Shown here: positions 17,980 to 27,293 of the stretch, one piece after another
Layout: each line of letters opens with the position of its first letter
Position numbering within the stretch: position 1 is the stretch's first letter
Source of the DNA: an uncultured Eubacterium sp.
GTDB lineage: Bacteria; Bacillota; Clostridia; Lachnospirales; Lachnospiraceae
Direction: 5' to 3'
Length of the DNA stretch: 64,000 nucleotides
NCBI GenBank assembly: GCA_947089855.1
Contig: CAMUML010000018.1
Span: forward strand, 1 to 64,000
The notes under the pieces: model-generated
What the model was told of the DNA's origin: nothing
The model's database searches: none
What the model saw: the letters and a program-made list of their open reading frames with translations, nothing else
Translations under genes and position numbers: made by a program

Positions 17980-19485
17980 CTACCGGAACGATTTTTTGCA
18001 TTCTTCAATCGCCTTCACTAATTCTTTTTCCACTTTTTCATCTAATACTTTCGTTGTCCGGATGGATTCTGGAATTTCTGGATACTTTGTATCAATATAT
18101 TCAAACAGCTCGCTTTCAAAACGAAGTACATCATCCGTCGCAATATCCAAAAGATATTTCTTCGTCGCTGCATAGATAATTATAACCTGGCGCTCCACCG
18201 GCATCGGCTGATACTGCGGCTGTTTTAAAATTTCCCGGATACGTTCTCCTTGCTCAAGCTTTTCTTTTGTATCGGCATCCAGATCCGAACCAAACTGTGA
18301 AAATGCTGCCAGCTCCCGGTACTGTGCCAATTCCACACGGATAGGTGCGGCAATTTTCTTAATCGCCTTAATCTGTGCGGCACCTCCTACCCTGGATACG
18401 GATAAACCTGCATTAATTGCCGGACGGAACCCTGAATTGAACATCTCTGTTTCCAGATAGATCTGTCCGTCTGTAATAGATATAACGTTTGTAGGAATGT
18501 ATGCAGATACATCCCCTGCCTGTGTTTCAATGATCGGCAATGCAGTTAAAGAACCTCCGCCCAGGTTATCAGAAAGCCTTGCCGCGCGCTCTAACAGTCT
18601 GGAATGCAGATAAAATACATCCCCTGGATATGCTTCACGTCCTGGCGGACGACGGAGGAGCAGTGAAAGCGTACGGTAAGCTGTAGCATGTTTGCTAAGG
18701 TCATCATATACTACAAGGACATCCCCGCCGTTTTCCATCCATTCCTCACCGATCGCACATCCTGCATATGGGGCAATATACTGTAATGGCGCAAGTTCGC
18801 TGGCTGTAGCAGCTACCACTGTTGTATAAGCCATTGCACCGTATTCTTCCAATGTTTTTACAATAGAAGCAACGGTCGAGGCTTTCTGGCCAATGGCTAC
18901 ATAGATACATTTTACACCCTGGCCTTTTTGATTAATAATGGTATCAATCGTAATGGCCGTTTTACCAGTCTGCCTATCGCCTATGATCAGCTCACGCTGC
19001 CCACGGCCAATCGGCACCATAGAATCAATCGCTTTAATACCGGTCTGGAGCGGCGTATCTACCGATTTCCGGGAAATTACACCGGATGCTACACGCTCTA
19101 TCTGGCGGTATTTATCTGTCTTAATTGGTCCTTTGCCATCAATCGGCTGCCCTAATGCATTCACAACACGGCCAATCATAGCATCCCCAACTGGAACCTC
19201 TACTACCCTTCCGGTTGTCTTCACGGTATCGCCCTCGTTGATACTTTTGTTGTCGCCAAGCAAAACGGCGCCAACATTATCTTCTTCAAGGTTCATAACC
19301 ATGCCATATACTTCGCCCGGGAATTCCAGCAGTTCGCCCTGCATAGCACTTTCCAGGCCATGAATACGTGCAATGCCGTCCGCTACCTGTATGACAGTGC
19401 CAACATCAGCCACTTCCAGTTCGGCCGCGTATCGTTTAATCTGCTCTTTGATGACGGAACTAATCTCCTCTGGTTTTAAATTCAT
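17980..19485 (-). CDS. atpA: F-type ATP synthase alpha subunit
   Basis: 501 aa from the ATG at 19485; a TTG six nt upstream is a less likely start. P-loop GDRQTGKTA near residue 170, [12 protein letters not shown], and the arginine-finger segment [15 protein letters not shown]. Regulatory, non-catalytic nucleotide-binding subunit of F1. About 35 nt separate it from atpH. Confidence 0.98.
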   Translation of the reverse strand: MNLKPEEISSVIKEQIKRYAAELEVADVGTVIQVADGIARIHGLESAMQGELLEFPGEVYGMVMNLEEDNVGAVLLGDNKSINEGDTVKTTGRVVEVPVGDAMIGRVVNALGQPIDGKGPIKTDKYRQIERVASGVISRKSVDTPLQTGIKAIDSMVPIGRGQRELIIGDRQTGKTAITIDTIINQKGQGVKCIYVAIGQKASTVASIVKTLEEYGAMAYTTVVAATASELAPLQYIAPYAGCAIGEEWMENGGDVLVVYDDLSKHATAYRTLSLLLRRPPGREAYPGDVFYLHSRLLERAARLSDNLGGGSLTALPIIETQAGDVSAYIPTNVISITDGQIYLETEMFNSGFRPAINAGLSVSRVGGAAQIKAIKKIAAPIRVELAQYRELAAFSQFGSDLDADTKEKLEQGERIREILKQPQYQPMPVERQVIIIYAATKKYLLDIATDDVLRFESELFEYIDTKYPEIPESIRTTKVLDEKVEKELVKAIEECKKSFR

Positions 19486-19525
19486 GGACAATAGTCACCT
19501 ACTTTCAACTGTTTTTGCCATATTT

Positions 19526-20080
19526 CTATGACACCTGTAACTTTGCTTTGGATAATTCAGAAGTCAGCCTGGCCAGCTTGCTTTTAATGCTGCCGTCCAC
19601 AACTCTATCCCCTATCCGGATGACAATCCCCCCTAATAGGGATGGGTCTATATCATAGATTAATTCAAACTGCACATAATCTGTCGTATCCAGCAGTTTC
19701 CTGCGGATAGCGTCCTTCTGAACTAAAGATAAATCCATAGCAGAGGTAATGTAGGCAGTCCCTATCTTCTTATATTCTTTGACCTGCTCAATAAAATATT
19801 CCAGAACGCTGTCAAATTCATTATAATGCCCTTTTGCAATGATCATTGTCATCAAACCGATCAGTTCCCTTGATGCGCGGTCTTTGAAGATTTCTTCTAC
19901 GATTTTTTGTTTTTCTTCTATTACGATTTTTGGATGATTCATCATCTTTGCCAGGTCTTGGTTGCTTTGTACGATCGTCAGCAGTTTCCTTGCTTCATCC
20001 AGAAGCCGGTCTTCCTGGCCGGATTCCAAAGCCAGCTCAAACAATGCATCTCCATACGTCTTTGAAACTAGCTTTGCCAT
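19526..20080 (-). CDS. atpH: F-type ATP synthase delta subunit
   Basis: 184 aa. N-terminal helical bundle (AKLVSKTYGDALFELALESGQEDRLLDEA) and C-terminal LLGGIVIRIGDRVVDGSIKSKLARL, the signature of the peripheral-stalk delta/OSCP family. Its start lies 13 nt inside the end of atpF, so translation is coupled. Confidence 0.96.
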   Translation of the reverse strand: MAKLVSKTYGDALFELALESGQEDRLLDEARKLLTIVQSNQDLAKMMNHPKIVIEEKQKIVEEIFKDRASRELIGLMTMIIAKGHYNEFDSVLEYFIEQVKEYKKIGTAYITSAMDLSLVQKDAIRRKLLDTTDYVQFELIYDIDPSLLGGIVIRIGDRVVDGSIKSKLARLTSELSKAKLQVS

Positions 20081-20583
20081 GTCGAGTCACCCATCTCTTT
20101 CAATGTCTCTTCTACTAGCGTGTTCTGAACTGTTGTATCAATTGACGCCGCAACGACTTTCGCAGCCATCATGGACGCAACCGTAATCATTTCCTGCTTC
20201 ATTTCATCCAGTGCACGGTTTTTTTCAAGACGTGCTTCTTCATTTGCACGCTGGATAATACGGGCAGCTTCCTGTTTTGCTTCATCGATAATATGTGCTT
20301 CGTTTTTCAGCGCTTTCTGGCGTGCTTCGCTTAAGATCGCTTCTGCTTCTTTATCAGCGGCCTGCAGCTTTGCTTCGTATTCCGCTTTCATAGCAGCAGA
20401 TTTCTCTTTATCTGTCTTCGCACTGTCAATATCGCCCTGAATCTTCCTCTGCCTGTCATAAAGCATTTTTCTTATCGGATTAAATAACAGGTAAGACAAT
20501 GCCATAAACAGTACAAATACAGAAATTGCTAAAAGCACGGTATCATGCAGCAATTGAAAATTAAGACCAAATAATGATTCCAT
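20068..20583 (-). CDS. atpF: F-type ATP synthase b subunit
   Basis: 171 aa. One N-terminal membrane helix (LLHDTVLLAISVFVLFMALSYLLF) followed by a long charged coiled coil (residues 45-150) of the peripheral stalk. The AGGAGG upstream is about 15 nt from the ATG, further than usual. Overlaps atpH. Confidence 0.95.
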   Translation of the reverse strand: MESLFGLNFQLLHDTVLLAISVFVLFMALSYLLFNPIRKMLYDRQRKIQGDIDSAKTDKEKSAAMKAEYEAKLQAADKEAEAILSEARQKALKNEAHIIDEAKQEAARIIQRANEEARLEKNRALDEMKQEMITVASMMAAKVVAASIDTTVQNTLVEETLKEMGDSTWQS

Positions 20584-20627
20584 GTCTGCTCAGTTCAGCC
20601 TCCTTTCTGTAATCTTTCCACCTTTTC

Positions 20628-20894
<267 letters not shown>

Positions 20895-20907
20895 CTAAAT
20901 TAATTAT

Positions 20908-21642
20908 TTATTCTGTTTCACACTGCTGGCTGATATAAGTCATAGTCAGCATACAGAATACATACGTCTGTATTGCCCCTGAGAACAAATCAAAGTATGC
21001 ATGGAGCGCTGCCGGCCATATAACGGCTATATTTGACAGCAGCCCGTAAATCAATGCCATCATAACTGTTCCTGACAATACGTTTGCAAACAAACGCAAG
21101 GACAGGGAAATCGGAACCGCAATTTCACTGATCAAGTTAATTGGGAACCAGATTGGGAGCCATGGTGGTAATGGCGAGCACATATCTACCCATATTTTTT
21201 TCAAGCTCTGATATTTGAACTGGCAAAAATGGATTAGGCAGAATGTGATAATACCCAATGCAAATGTCGTACCATAGTCTGCTGTCGGCGGCCTTAAGCC
21301 AAACAAGCCCGATATATTACTGACAAGAATAAAAATAAAGATCGTACTAATATAATTGACGAACTTTGGCGCACTCTTGCCCATCGTACCTTCTACGACC
21401 CCGTCCAACATGCTGACAATCAGTTCCAAAATATTCTGGAATGTATCCGGCACCTCAGTCGCATGGCGCATCTTGATATTTGCTGCAATGGCAAAACCAA
21501 TTAAAACCAGCATAACAATAAGGATGCAGACATGGGACGTCGTAATCCAGACTTCATTTCCAAATAGATTATAAGAAAATAATCCATGAATCATAAAGTC
21601 AATATTATCGGCATTGGATGACATTACGATTGCATTTGTCAC
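20908..21642 (-). CDS. atpB: F-type ATP synthase a subunit
   Basis: 244 aa from a GTG that overlaps the atpI stop (GTGA), with GGGAGGTG upstream. Five to six membrane helices. The essential arginine lies in ISLSLRLFANVLSG, and the PINLISEIAVPISL segment is typical. Forms the ion half-channels beside the c ring. Confidence 0.96.
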   Translation of the reverse strand: MTNAIVMSSNADNIDFMIHGLFSYNLFGNEVWITTSHVCILIVMLVLIGFAIAANIKMRHATEVPDTFQNILELIVSMLDGVVEGTMGKSAPKFVNYISTIFIFILVSNISGLFGLRPPTADYGTTFALGIITFCLIHFCQFKYQSLKKIWVDMCSPLPPWLPIWFPINLISEIAVPISLSLRLFANVLSGTVMMALIYGLLSNIAVIWPAALHAYFDLFSGAIQTYVFCMLTMTYISQQCETE

Positions 21643-22088
21643 GTTTTCACCTCCCTTTCAATCGCTGTGTTAGCTTTGTCCGAAGACACACCACCTTTTC
21701 CTGTTACGTTTTGATATATCTTGTGTAACGCCGGCTGTAAATAAGCCGATATCTTTAAACCCATTACACCTAAAAAAAGCGTAATAAGGTTACCAAGATC
21801 AAAATACATAGTAAACACAAAAACAGCAGCCACTGCTGCATAGCGCAAAATCCCTTTTGCAATAATGCGCACCCTAGCTTTTTCTGCATCAGGAAAATCA
21901 ATTGTTTCAGCAATAATACGCGCAATATGGCAGGCCATAGCCATAGCTGTCAAAATCCCGATCCAAAGCCCGCTGCTATAGCGCAGCTTGTCCGACACAA
22001 ACCACACGCCTGTAAGCTGGATGAGCACCCCATAGAGCAAAATCCCAAACAACAGCCCGGGAAGGGCCTGATTCAACCTCCTAAACAT
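21639..22088 (-). CDS. atpI: ATP synthase protein I-like membrane protein
   Basis: 149 aa, four hydrophobic helices (LPGLLFGILLYGVLIQL, GLWIGILTAMAMACHIARII, ILRYAAVAAVFVFTMYFDL, LITLFLGVMGLKISAYLQP). Sequence is weakly conserved, but position first to second in the atp operon and topology match AtpI, which helps assemble the c ring in Na+ and H+ enzymes. It overlaps atpB. Confidence 0.8.
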   Translation of the reverse strand: MFRRLNQALPGLLFGILLYGVLIQLTGVWFVSDKLRYSSGLWIGILTAMAMACHIARIIAETIDFPDAEKARVRIIAKGILRYAAVAAVFVFTMYFDLGNLITLFLGVMGLKISAYLQPALHKIYQNVTGKGGVSSDKANTAIEREVKT

Positions 22089-22144
22089 TGCTTTCCTTAT
22101 CCCCTTCTGATCTTTCCTGCCACTTTTCGTTTCTGCAGCGTTTA

Positions 22145-22399
22145 CTACTTATTATGTATGAATTTATCCTTTTCTATATCTTTATCGTCACTTTTATAAA
22201 TTTTCTTTGCCATAATAAAAATATTGCGGAATCCTGCAACCGCCCCCACAAGAAAAAACGGAACCGTAATAATAGGCATCCCGCACCGCTTCCCAATCCA
22301 TACGCCCAACAGCGTACACATAACGATTGGGACAAGCATATTCAGGCCAAACTGCATGATCATAGTAAACGCCTGAAATACCATACGTTTTTTCCTCAT
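22145..22399 (-). CDS. atpZ: AtpZ/AtpI family small membrane protein
   Basis: 84 aa with two membrane helices (AFTMIMQFGLNMLVPIVMCTLLGVWIG and MPIITVPFFLVGAVAGFRNIF) and a charged tail. The QFGLNMLVPI...GVWIG...GxxAGFRN pattern is that of the AtpZ/AtpI family found at the head of atp operons, proposed to have a cation channel or assembly role. AAAGGGG precedes the ATG; the operon promoter lies 40 nt upstream. Confidence 0.8.
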   Translation of the reverse strand: MRKKRMVFQAFTMIMQFGLNMLVPIVMCTLLGVWIGKRCGMPIITVPFFLVGAVAGFRNIFIMAKKIYKSDDKDIEKDKFIHNK

Positions 22400-22440
22400 T
22401 ACGTTCCCCTTTCTAAAAAGCGTATCATCCCGCTACGTCC

Positions 22441-22468
22441 ATTATAACACGAAAGCCCAAATTGTCTA
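22441..22468 (-). promoter_or_regulatory. Promoter of the atp operon
   Basis: Minus strand TAGACA (22463-22468), 16-nt spacer, TATAAT (22441-22446), upstream of atpZ. The expected transcript start leaves a leader of about 35 nt. Confidence 0.7.
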
Positions 22469-22508
22469 TAAAATTTTACCAAATATTAACATTAATCCCC
22501 GAAACAAC

Positions 22509-22961
22509 TTAATTATTTAGCAATGCAGACAGTTTTTTTATTGACTTATTCAATGTTTCATAACAAATCCCATATGACTGCAAAGTCCCCCCATAGGGGT
22601 CCATAATCTCCAATTCTTCCCCTACAAGTTCCGTCAGGACTTGTACATTATTTGCATCCGCCTTTTTAAACATGTCCAAAATCTTTTGCCGGTCACTGTT
22701 CCCCATCACAATAACCAGCGTATCCTGTGCGAAATCTTCTTCTTCCAGCTGGCTGGACATATAATTTTCCAATGTAATTCCGTTGCTGATCAGGACCGCT
22801 TCCGCTTTTTGGTTCAGCGGCTCCGGAAACAGGACGACAATCCCGCGCGCCTGAATATCAAGCGGCTTTTTCATCGTGCATTCCTTTAGCAGCTCTGCTG
22901 CCATCGGCGCGCGGCTATTTCCCGCGCTGTCTGCAAAAATAATTTTTTTATACGTATTCAT
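22509..22961 (-). CDS. Low-molecular-weight phosphatase-like protein without the catalytic Cys
   Basis: 150 aa, with the fold signals of the LMW protein-tyrosine/arginine phosphatase family: N-terminal beta strand and loop FADSAGNSRAPMAAEL and, near the end, MDPYGGTLQSY where the family has its general-acid Asp-Pro. However the loop that normally reads C-x5-R has no Cys; Asp or Ser occupies the position. The frame is clean, so this is not a sequencing frameshift. The protein may bind rather than hydrolyse phospho-ligands. It sits between sua5 and the atp operon, as the active protein arginine phosphatase gene ywlE does near atp in Bacillus subtilis. Confidence 0.75.
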   Translation of the reverse strand: MNTYKKIIFADSAGNSRAPMAAELLKECTMKKPLDIQARGIVVLFPEPLNQKAEAVLISNGITLENYMSSQLEEEDFAQDTLVIVMGNSDRQKILDMFKKADANNVQVLTELVGEELEIMDPYGGTLQSYGICYETLNKSIKKLSALLNN

Positions 22962-22974
22962 ATACCCACCCCAA

Positions 22975-24051
22975 TTATTTTGCTTCCATAATCTGATACC
23001 CGGCGGCTTTCCATAGGCGGTTCATGATCGCCTGCCCCAAACCCGGCGTTTCAAAACTTTCGGAATATATTACATCCACACCTGACTTGTCAAACTGCCT
23101 TAGTATCTTATAAAGATTATGGGCAATCATTTCTTCATTCCTGCGTTCCCCAATGCTTACTACCATTCCCTGCTTGTAATTAGCTACCGTTTCTTGTGCC
23201 CCTATAATACCTACCTGCTTGCCTTCTGCGATATTTATTTTTGCCAGTCCATTAATTTTAGCTATCACTTTATCCGGCTCCCCTTCCACTAAAACCAGGT
23301 CTGCATTAGGGGCATAATGTTTATACTTCATACCCGGGGCTTTTGGCTTTTGCCCAGAACCTTCCGCCAAAATCCCAGGGTCAACCGCCACCTCGCCGAT
23401 TACTTTGGACAGCATCCGCGGCGTGATATATCCAGGACGTAAAATAACCGGTTTTTTTTCTGTCAGATCGATGATCGTGGATTCTATCCCTATCCCGACT
23501 GCCCCTCCATCCAGTATCAGCGGGATCCGCCCATCCATATCTTCATATACATGCTCTGCAAGCGTAGGGCTGGACCGGCCGGAAGTATTCGCGCTTGGTG
23601 CTGCAATATACCCGCCCCCTTCTTTGATCAGTGCAAGCGCTATCTTATTGGAAGGCATCCGTACCGCCACCGTATCCATGCCCCCAGTTGTTTGATATGG
23701 GACATTTTCGCTTTTATTCAATATCATCGTCAATGGACCAGGCCAGAAAGCTTCTGCAAGAAGCTTTGCAGCCTGCGTAACCTCTGTTACAATACCATAT
23801 AGATCTTCGATTCGGCAAATATGCACGATCAGCGGGTTGTCAGAGGGCCTCCCCTTTGCCGCATAAATCTTCTTTGCAGCATCTGCATCCAAGGCATCTG
23901 CCCCCAAGCCATATACTGTTTCAGTAGGAAATGCTACAAGGCCGCCTTCCCGGAGGATACGGCCTGCCTTACGGATGATGCCCATATCAATTGATTTCTC
24001 ATCCACCAGCTCTATTTCTGTTTTTACCTTTCTTTGAGACATTGTTTCCAT
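22975..24051 (-). CDS. Threonylcarbamoyl-AMP synthase (Sua5/YwlC type)
   Basis: About 358 aa from the ATG at 24051 (AAAGGAA upstream); a TTG at 24084 would add 11 residues. YrdC domain: GGLVAFPTETVYGLGADA, AAKGRPSDNPLIVHI, and GYIAAPSANTSGRSSPT. The C-terminal 120 residues are the extra Sua5 domain (APGMKYKHYAP and a Rossmann-like segment). Makes threonylcarbamoyl-AMP from Thr, bicarbonate and ATP for the t6A37 modification of ANN-decoding tRNAs. Upstream amidase gene ends 45 nt before it. Confidence 0.94.
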   Translation of the reverse strand: METMSQRKVKTEIELVDEKSIDMGIIRKAGRILREGGLVAFPTETVYGLGADALDADAAKKIYAAKGRPSDNPLIVHICRIEDLYGIVTEVTQAAKLLAEAFWPGPLTMILNKSENVPYQTTGGMDTVAVRMPSNKIALALIKEGGGYIAAPSANTSGRSSPTLAEHVYEDMDGRIPLILDGGAVGIGIESTIIDLTEKKPVILRPGYITPRMLSKVIGEVAVDPGILAEGSGQKPKAPGMKYKHYAPNADLVLVEGEPDKVIAKINGLAKINIAEGKQVGIIGAQETVANYKQGMVVSIGERRNEEMIAHNLYKILRQFDKSGVDVIYSESFETPGLGQAIMNRLWKAAGYQIMEAK

Positions 24052-24095
24052 AAAATAATGATTCCTTTGTTTATCCTTTCCCAAAATCCAGCTTA

Positions 24096-24815
24096 TCAGC
24101 CCTTTTTTCCCGCAGCCTGCGGCCCTTCGCCAACTGATTCCAAATAAGTACGGATACCGGAACAGATTGCATCTGCAAGTTTCTGCTGATATTTTTCATC
24201 GGAAAGTTCTGCTGATTCTTCCGGATTGCTCAAAAAACCGCATTCTACAATTACAATAGCAGATGATGTTTTTTTCAGCAGGTAATAGCTGTCATTTGCT
24301 TTTGCCTTCCTGTGGTTTTCGGGGTCAACTTCCTGCACCAGCGCCTCCTGCATTATTTCAGCCAGCTTCTGGCTTTCTGTCGACGTCGTATAGTAAAATA
24401 CTTGGGCACCCTTTATCTGCGGGCTTGTATAACTGTTCTGGTGGATGCTGACGGTCATTAACGGATTTGTCTCATTGATCAGGTCACAGCGCCTTTGCAG
24501 ATCCTGGACTTTTTTATTGCTGGCGCCTTCATCATAAAGGCCTTTGTCGTCTTCACGCGTTAAAATAGCCTGCATCCCTTGTGCTTTTAATGTTTCTTTG
24601 AGTTTCAAAGCGATCTGTAAATTAATATCCTTTTCCAGTTCCCCATTGATACCTACTTTTCCGGAATCAAACCCTCCGTGCCCAACATCGATTACAATAC
24701 AATTCTTTTGTTCTTCTACCTGCCTTCCTGTTACAAAAACGGCACTTGTCTTAGCCAGTACGCAGGCACAGACTAAGATAATGATTGACATGATCAATTC
24801 TAACCTTTGTTTCAA
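24096..24815 (-). CDS. N-acetylmuramoyl-L-alanine amidase (CwlD-like)
   Basis: 239 aa beginning at a TTG that gives a positively charged n-region (KQRLEL) before a signal/anchor helix. Amidase_3 domain with the zinc ligands visible: His in IVIDVGHGGFDSG, Glu in INGELEKDINL, His in VSIHQNSYTS; catalytic Glu in VIVECGFLSNPEES. Size and single-domain plan match CwlD, which with GerS/PdaA makes muramic-delta-lactam in spore cortex. Cuts the amide between MurNAc and the stem peptide. A general cell-wall amidase role is possible too. Confidence 0.9.
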   Translation of the reverse strand: MKQRLELIMSIIILVCACVLAKTSAVFVTGRQVEEQKNCIVIDVGHGGFDSGKVGINGELEKDINLQIALKLKETLKAQGMQAILTREDDKGLYDEGASNKKVQDLQRRCDLINETNPLMTVSIHQNSYTSPQIKGAQVFYYTTSTESQKLAEIMQEALVQEVDPENHRKAKANDSYYLLKKTSSAIVIVECGFLSNPEESAELSDEKYQQKLADAICSGIRTYLESVGEGPQAAGKKG

Positions 24816-24872
24816 ATTACCCGGCCCCCGGTGTTTTATTACTATACATATGATAAAATACCGGAATCATCC

Positions 24873-26618
24873 CTATTTTGAATTGATATATTTAATAATT
24901 GTATCCCAAACGGTACTGTCTTCTAACCCAAGCTTCCAAAAAGACGCCCCTGCAAACCCGTGGCTGTCCATAACTTTCAGTTTTTCTTCCAGCGACTTTG
25001 CATCTTCTATCCATATTTTATACGTAACGCCACTATTGACATACTCTGCATAATGCTGCCCTTCCTGTGAAAGCCATTTTTTCTGTGCACCGTTAACTTC
25101 GATCAAACGCTGCGCAGACTGCATTCCAACCGCTTCACTGGACAATTCATATGGTACATAACCCTCCGAAGCAGACTCTGCATCGTCCCCGTGTGTGTCT
25201 TTCGGCGTCTCTGCCCACACCCTTGTAAAAAATGGCATCCCTAAAATAACCTGCTCTGGCGGCACCCCTTCCGATACTATATCGTCAGCACCTTTTTGTA
25301 CAAACCCAATAGAAGCAACCGAACCGCTCTCCTTTGACCCTGCGTAATGTTCATCATACCCCATTACAACCAGATAGTCCGCAAATACGGCCTGTTCTTG
25401 GCGGTCATAAAACTGCGTATAATCCGATGACACATAATTATCCACAGACAATACAATTCCATTGCCGTCACATTTTAACGACAATTCCCGGATAAATTGA
25501 ATAAACCCTTCCCCTACCGCTGCATCCAATGCTTCAAAATCCACATTAATGCCGTCCAGGTCATACTGGATAGCAGCCGCAATAATCTGGTTTTCCAGAT
25601 TTTCCCGTTTGGAAGTATGGGTCAGCAATGCTGTTGAATCTACTTGTGTATTTTCCAGGTTGCTCACCAGCCCCCATACCTCAATACCCTGGTCATGGCA
25701 ATATTTTACATAATCCGCGCTTGCAAGGTTTGCGATGTTCCCCTCATTATCGTTTACATAGAACCAAGTCGGCGAAATTACATTGATACCTTTTGTATTT
25801 TGCAGAACACCCGCAATTGCGTTATTCGCATCTGCTGTCGTTACCTGATGCCATGCCATATTAATTGCATAATCCCTGATCTGATGGGTAAATGCCTCTT
25901 CTGCAAATTCATGGCTCTCTGTTTCCTGCGTTTCTTCGCCAAGCCGTTTCTTCTGCACATAGCCGATCAACCCGTCATTTGTTGTAACACGGACCCAATC
26001 CTTTGCTTCCTCCAATTTAATTACGGTATCCCCTTTTTCTAATTCTCGTAATATATTGCTCTTAATACTATCCTTCACACGCAGCTGGGTACTTTTCTTT
26101 ACCTGCAGCTTTGTAACAGACCCCCATTGCGTCTGAAGCAGCACCCGGTCTGGCTCTTTAAAAACTTCAAATGTAAGGTTTGTGTATTCCGCAACATAAT
26201 CCAGCGCAATATATGTCTTATCCGCGTCGACTAATACAATCGTATAATCTTTGCTGGCTTTCTTTCTTCCTATATAATATTTCTTGCTGTCCGCAGATGC
26301 CTTTATAACATCAGAAGCAGTTGTATAAAGCAGGACATTTTCATTCGCATCCCAGTAAAACCGGTCGTTTAACTGGCCATGCACGAAAGTATAATCTAAA
26401 TAAACCTGTCCGTCCCTTAATAAAGCTTTTTCTTCGATCATACTGCGGTTTAACTCCATTGAAATTCCGCCTTGCGTCGTAATCCCAAAGTATTCATTCA
26501 GATCCTGTTCTTCCTTGCTCGGCATGTACTCTTTAATTTTCCGGCCAGCAAATAAACAGAGCAATATAATAAAAATAAGTACAAAAACGGTCAGAATTGG
26601 TATTATCTTTTTCTTCAT
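24873..26618 (-). CDS. Membrane-anchored SH3b-GH18 glycosidase
   Basis: 581 aa. N-terminal anchor helix (residues 4-25), a beta-rich domain, a bacterial SH3 domain at about residues 178-230 (QLRVKDSIKSNILRELEKGD, DWVRVTTNDGLIGYV), then a GH18 TIM barrel. The active-site motif is LDGINVDFEAL (DxxxDxE; Glu is the acid/base), with VVMGYDEHY and GMPFFTRVW typical for the YaaH/YdhD/SleL branch. These act on cortex or peptidoglycan glycan chains, and a spore-wall role would fit the amidase gene beside it. AGGAGG precedes the ATG. Confidence 0.88.
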   Translation of the reverse strand: MKKKIIPILTVFVLIFIILLCLFAGRKIKEYMPSKEEQDLNEYFGITTQGGISMELNRSMIEEKALLRDGQVYLDYTFVHGQLNDRFYWDANENVLLYTTASDVIKASADSKKYYIGRKKASKDYTIVLVDADKTYIALDYVAEYTNLTFEVFKEPDRVLLQTQWGSVTKLQVKKSTQLRVKDSIKSNILRELEKGDTVIKLEEAKDWVRVTTNDGLIGYVQKKRLGEETQETESHEFAEEAFTHQIRDYAINMAWHQVTTADANNAIAGVLQNTKGINVISPTWFYVNDNEGNIANLASADYVKYCHDQGIEVWGLVSNLENTQVDSTALLTHTSKRENLENQIIAAAIQYDLDGINVDFEALDAAVGEGFIQFIRELSLKCDGNGIVLSVDNYVSSDYTQFYDRQEQAVFADYLVVMGYDEHYAGSKESGSVASIGFVQKGADDIVSEGVPPEQVILGMPFFTRVWAETPKDTHGDDAESASEGYVPYELSSEAVGMQSAQRLIEVNGAQKKWLSQEGQHYAEYVNSGVTYKIWIEDAKSLEEKLKVMDSHGFAGASFWKLGLEDSTVWDTIIKYINSK

Positions 26619-26694
26619 TGCTTTTCCTCCTGCGTTTGTTATTCTTATTATAGCCTGTTGCTGCCCATTTTACAAGTTCGAATGTATACTGCAA

Positions 26695-26733
26695 ACCGGC
26701 AGAAACCGGTATCCCCATACCATTTCTGCCGGT
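26695..26733. terminator. 11-bp inverted repeat, probable terminator
   Basis: ACCGGCAGAAA (26695-26705) pairs with TTTCTGCCGGT (26723-26733) around a 17-nt loop; GCTTCTTATTTTTC follows on the plus strand and TTTGC on the minus strand. It separates the small gene at 26812 from the GH18 gene. Confidence 0.55.
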
Positions 26734-26811
26734 GCTTCTTATTTTTCTATATTATTTTGAAAGGCATTGAGGTCCCCATTTCAAAATCGTATCAACTACC
26801 GATCCTATTCG

Positions 26812-27012
26812 TCACCTGTTCTGCACTTTATCAAAATGCAGTTCTGTTAACACCCCCTTTTCATATACATAGTCTCTCATATAGGAACAGTCTTCCTGTA
26901 CACACAATAGATCCGATACATCTTTTGGGGAACTCCGTTCCCCTTCTAAAAAAATCGTAATCCCCTGCCCCTGTATGTTCACAAGCTCAAGATACAGCTC
27001 CTGTTTGTCCAT
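26812..27012 (-). CDS. Small protein of unknown function
   Basis: 66 aa (DKQELYLELVNIQGQGITIFLEG, then CVQEDCSYMRDYVYEKGVL). GAAGGTGATGG stands before the ATG. No recognised family, no membrane segment, two Cys. Followed by a probable terminator. The frame looks codon-plausible and repeats the LhLELVNIQGQGI pattern of small Lachnospiraceae proteins, but I cannot name it. Confidence 0.5.
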   Translation of the reverse strand: MDKQELYLELVNIQGQGITIFLEGERSSPKDVSDLLCVQEDCSYMRDYVYEKGVLTELHFDKVQNR

Positions 27013-27293
27013 ACACCATCACCTTCACCTATTCTCTGAAAAGAACGCCTGTAGACAGTACAATTCATATTTTTAATTCGTGATATAATAAATTTTAAAA
27101 CTTTCTCATTCAGATACTCTAGGGTTTTCCTAAAAACTGCATAAAATGCCGTACTGTAATCTATCTTTTTTGCATTCCCTTATTGTACAACATAACCTGT
27201 TACATCAGGCATAACCAGAATTTCCCATATACTACCATTTTTAATTAACAGCGGCATCCTTGCCGTTTTATTGGAAAACCCTTCCTATGCCTA

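Noticed and set aside
22870..22961. Frameshift as cause of the missing Cys in the phosphatase-like protein
   Set aside because: The frame is continuous on both sides of the loop and the flanking residues align without a shift.
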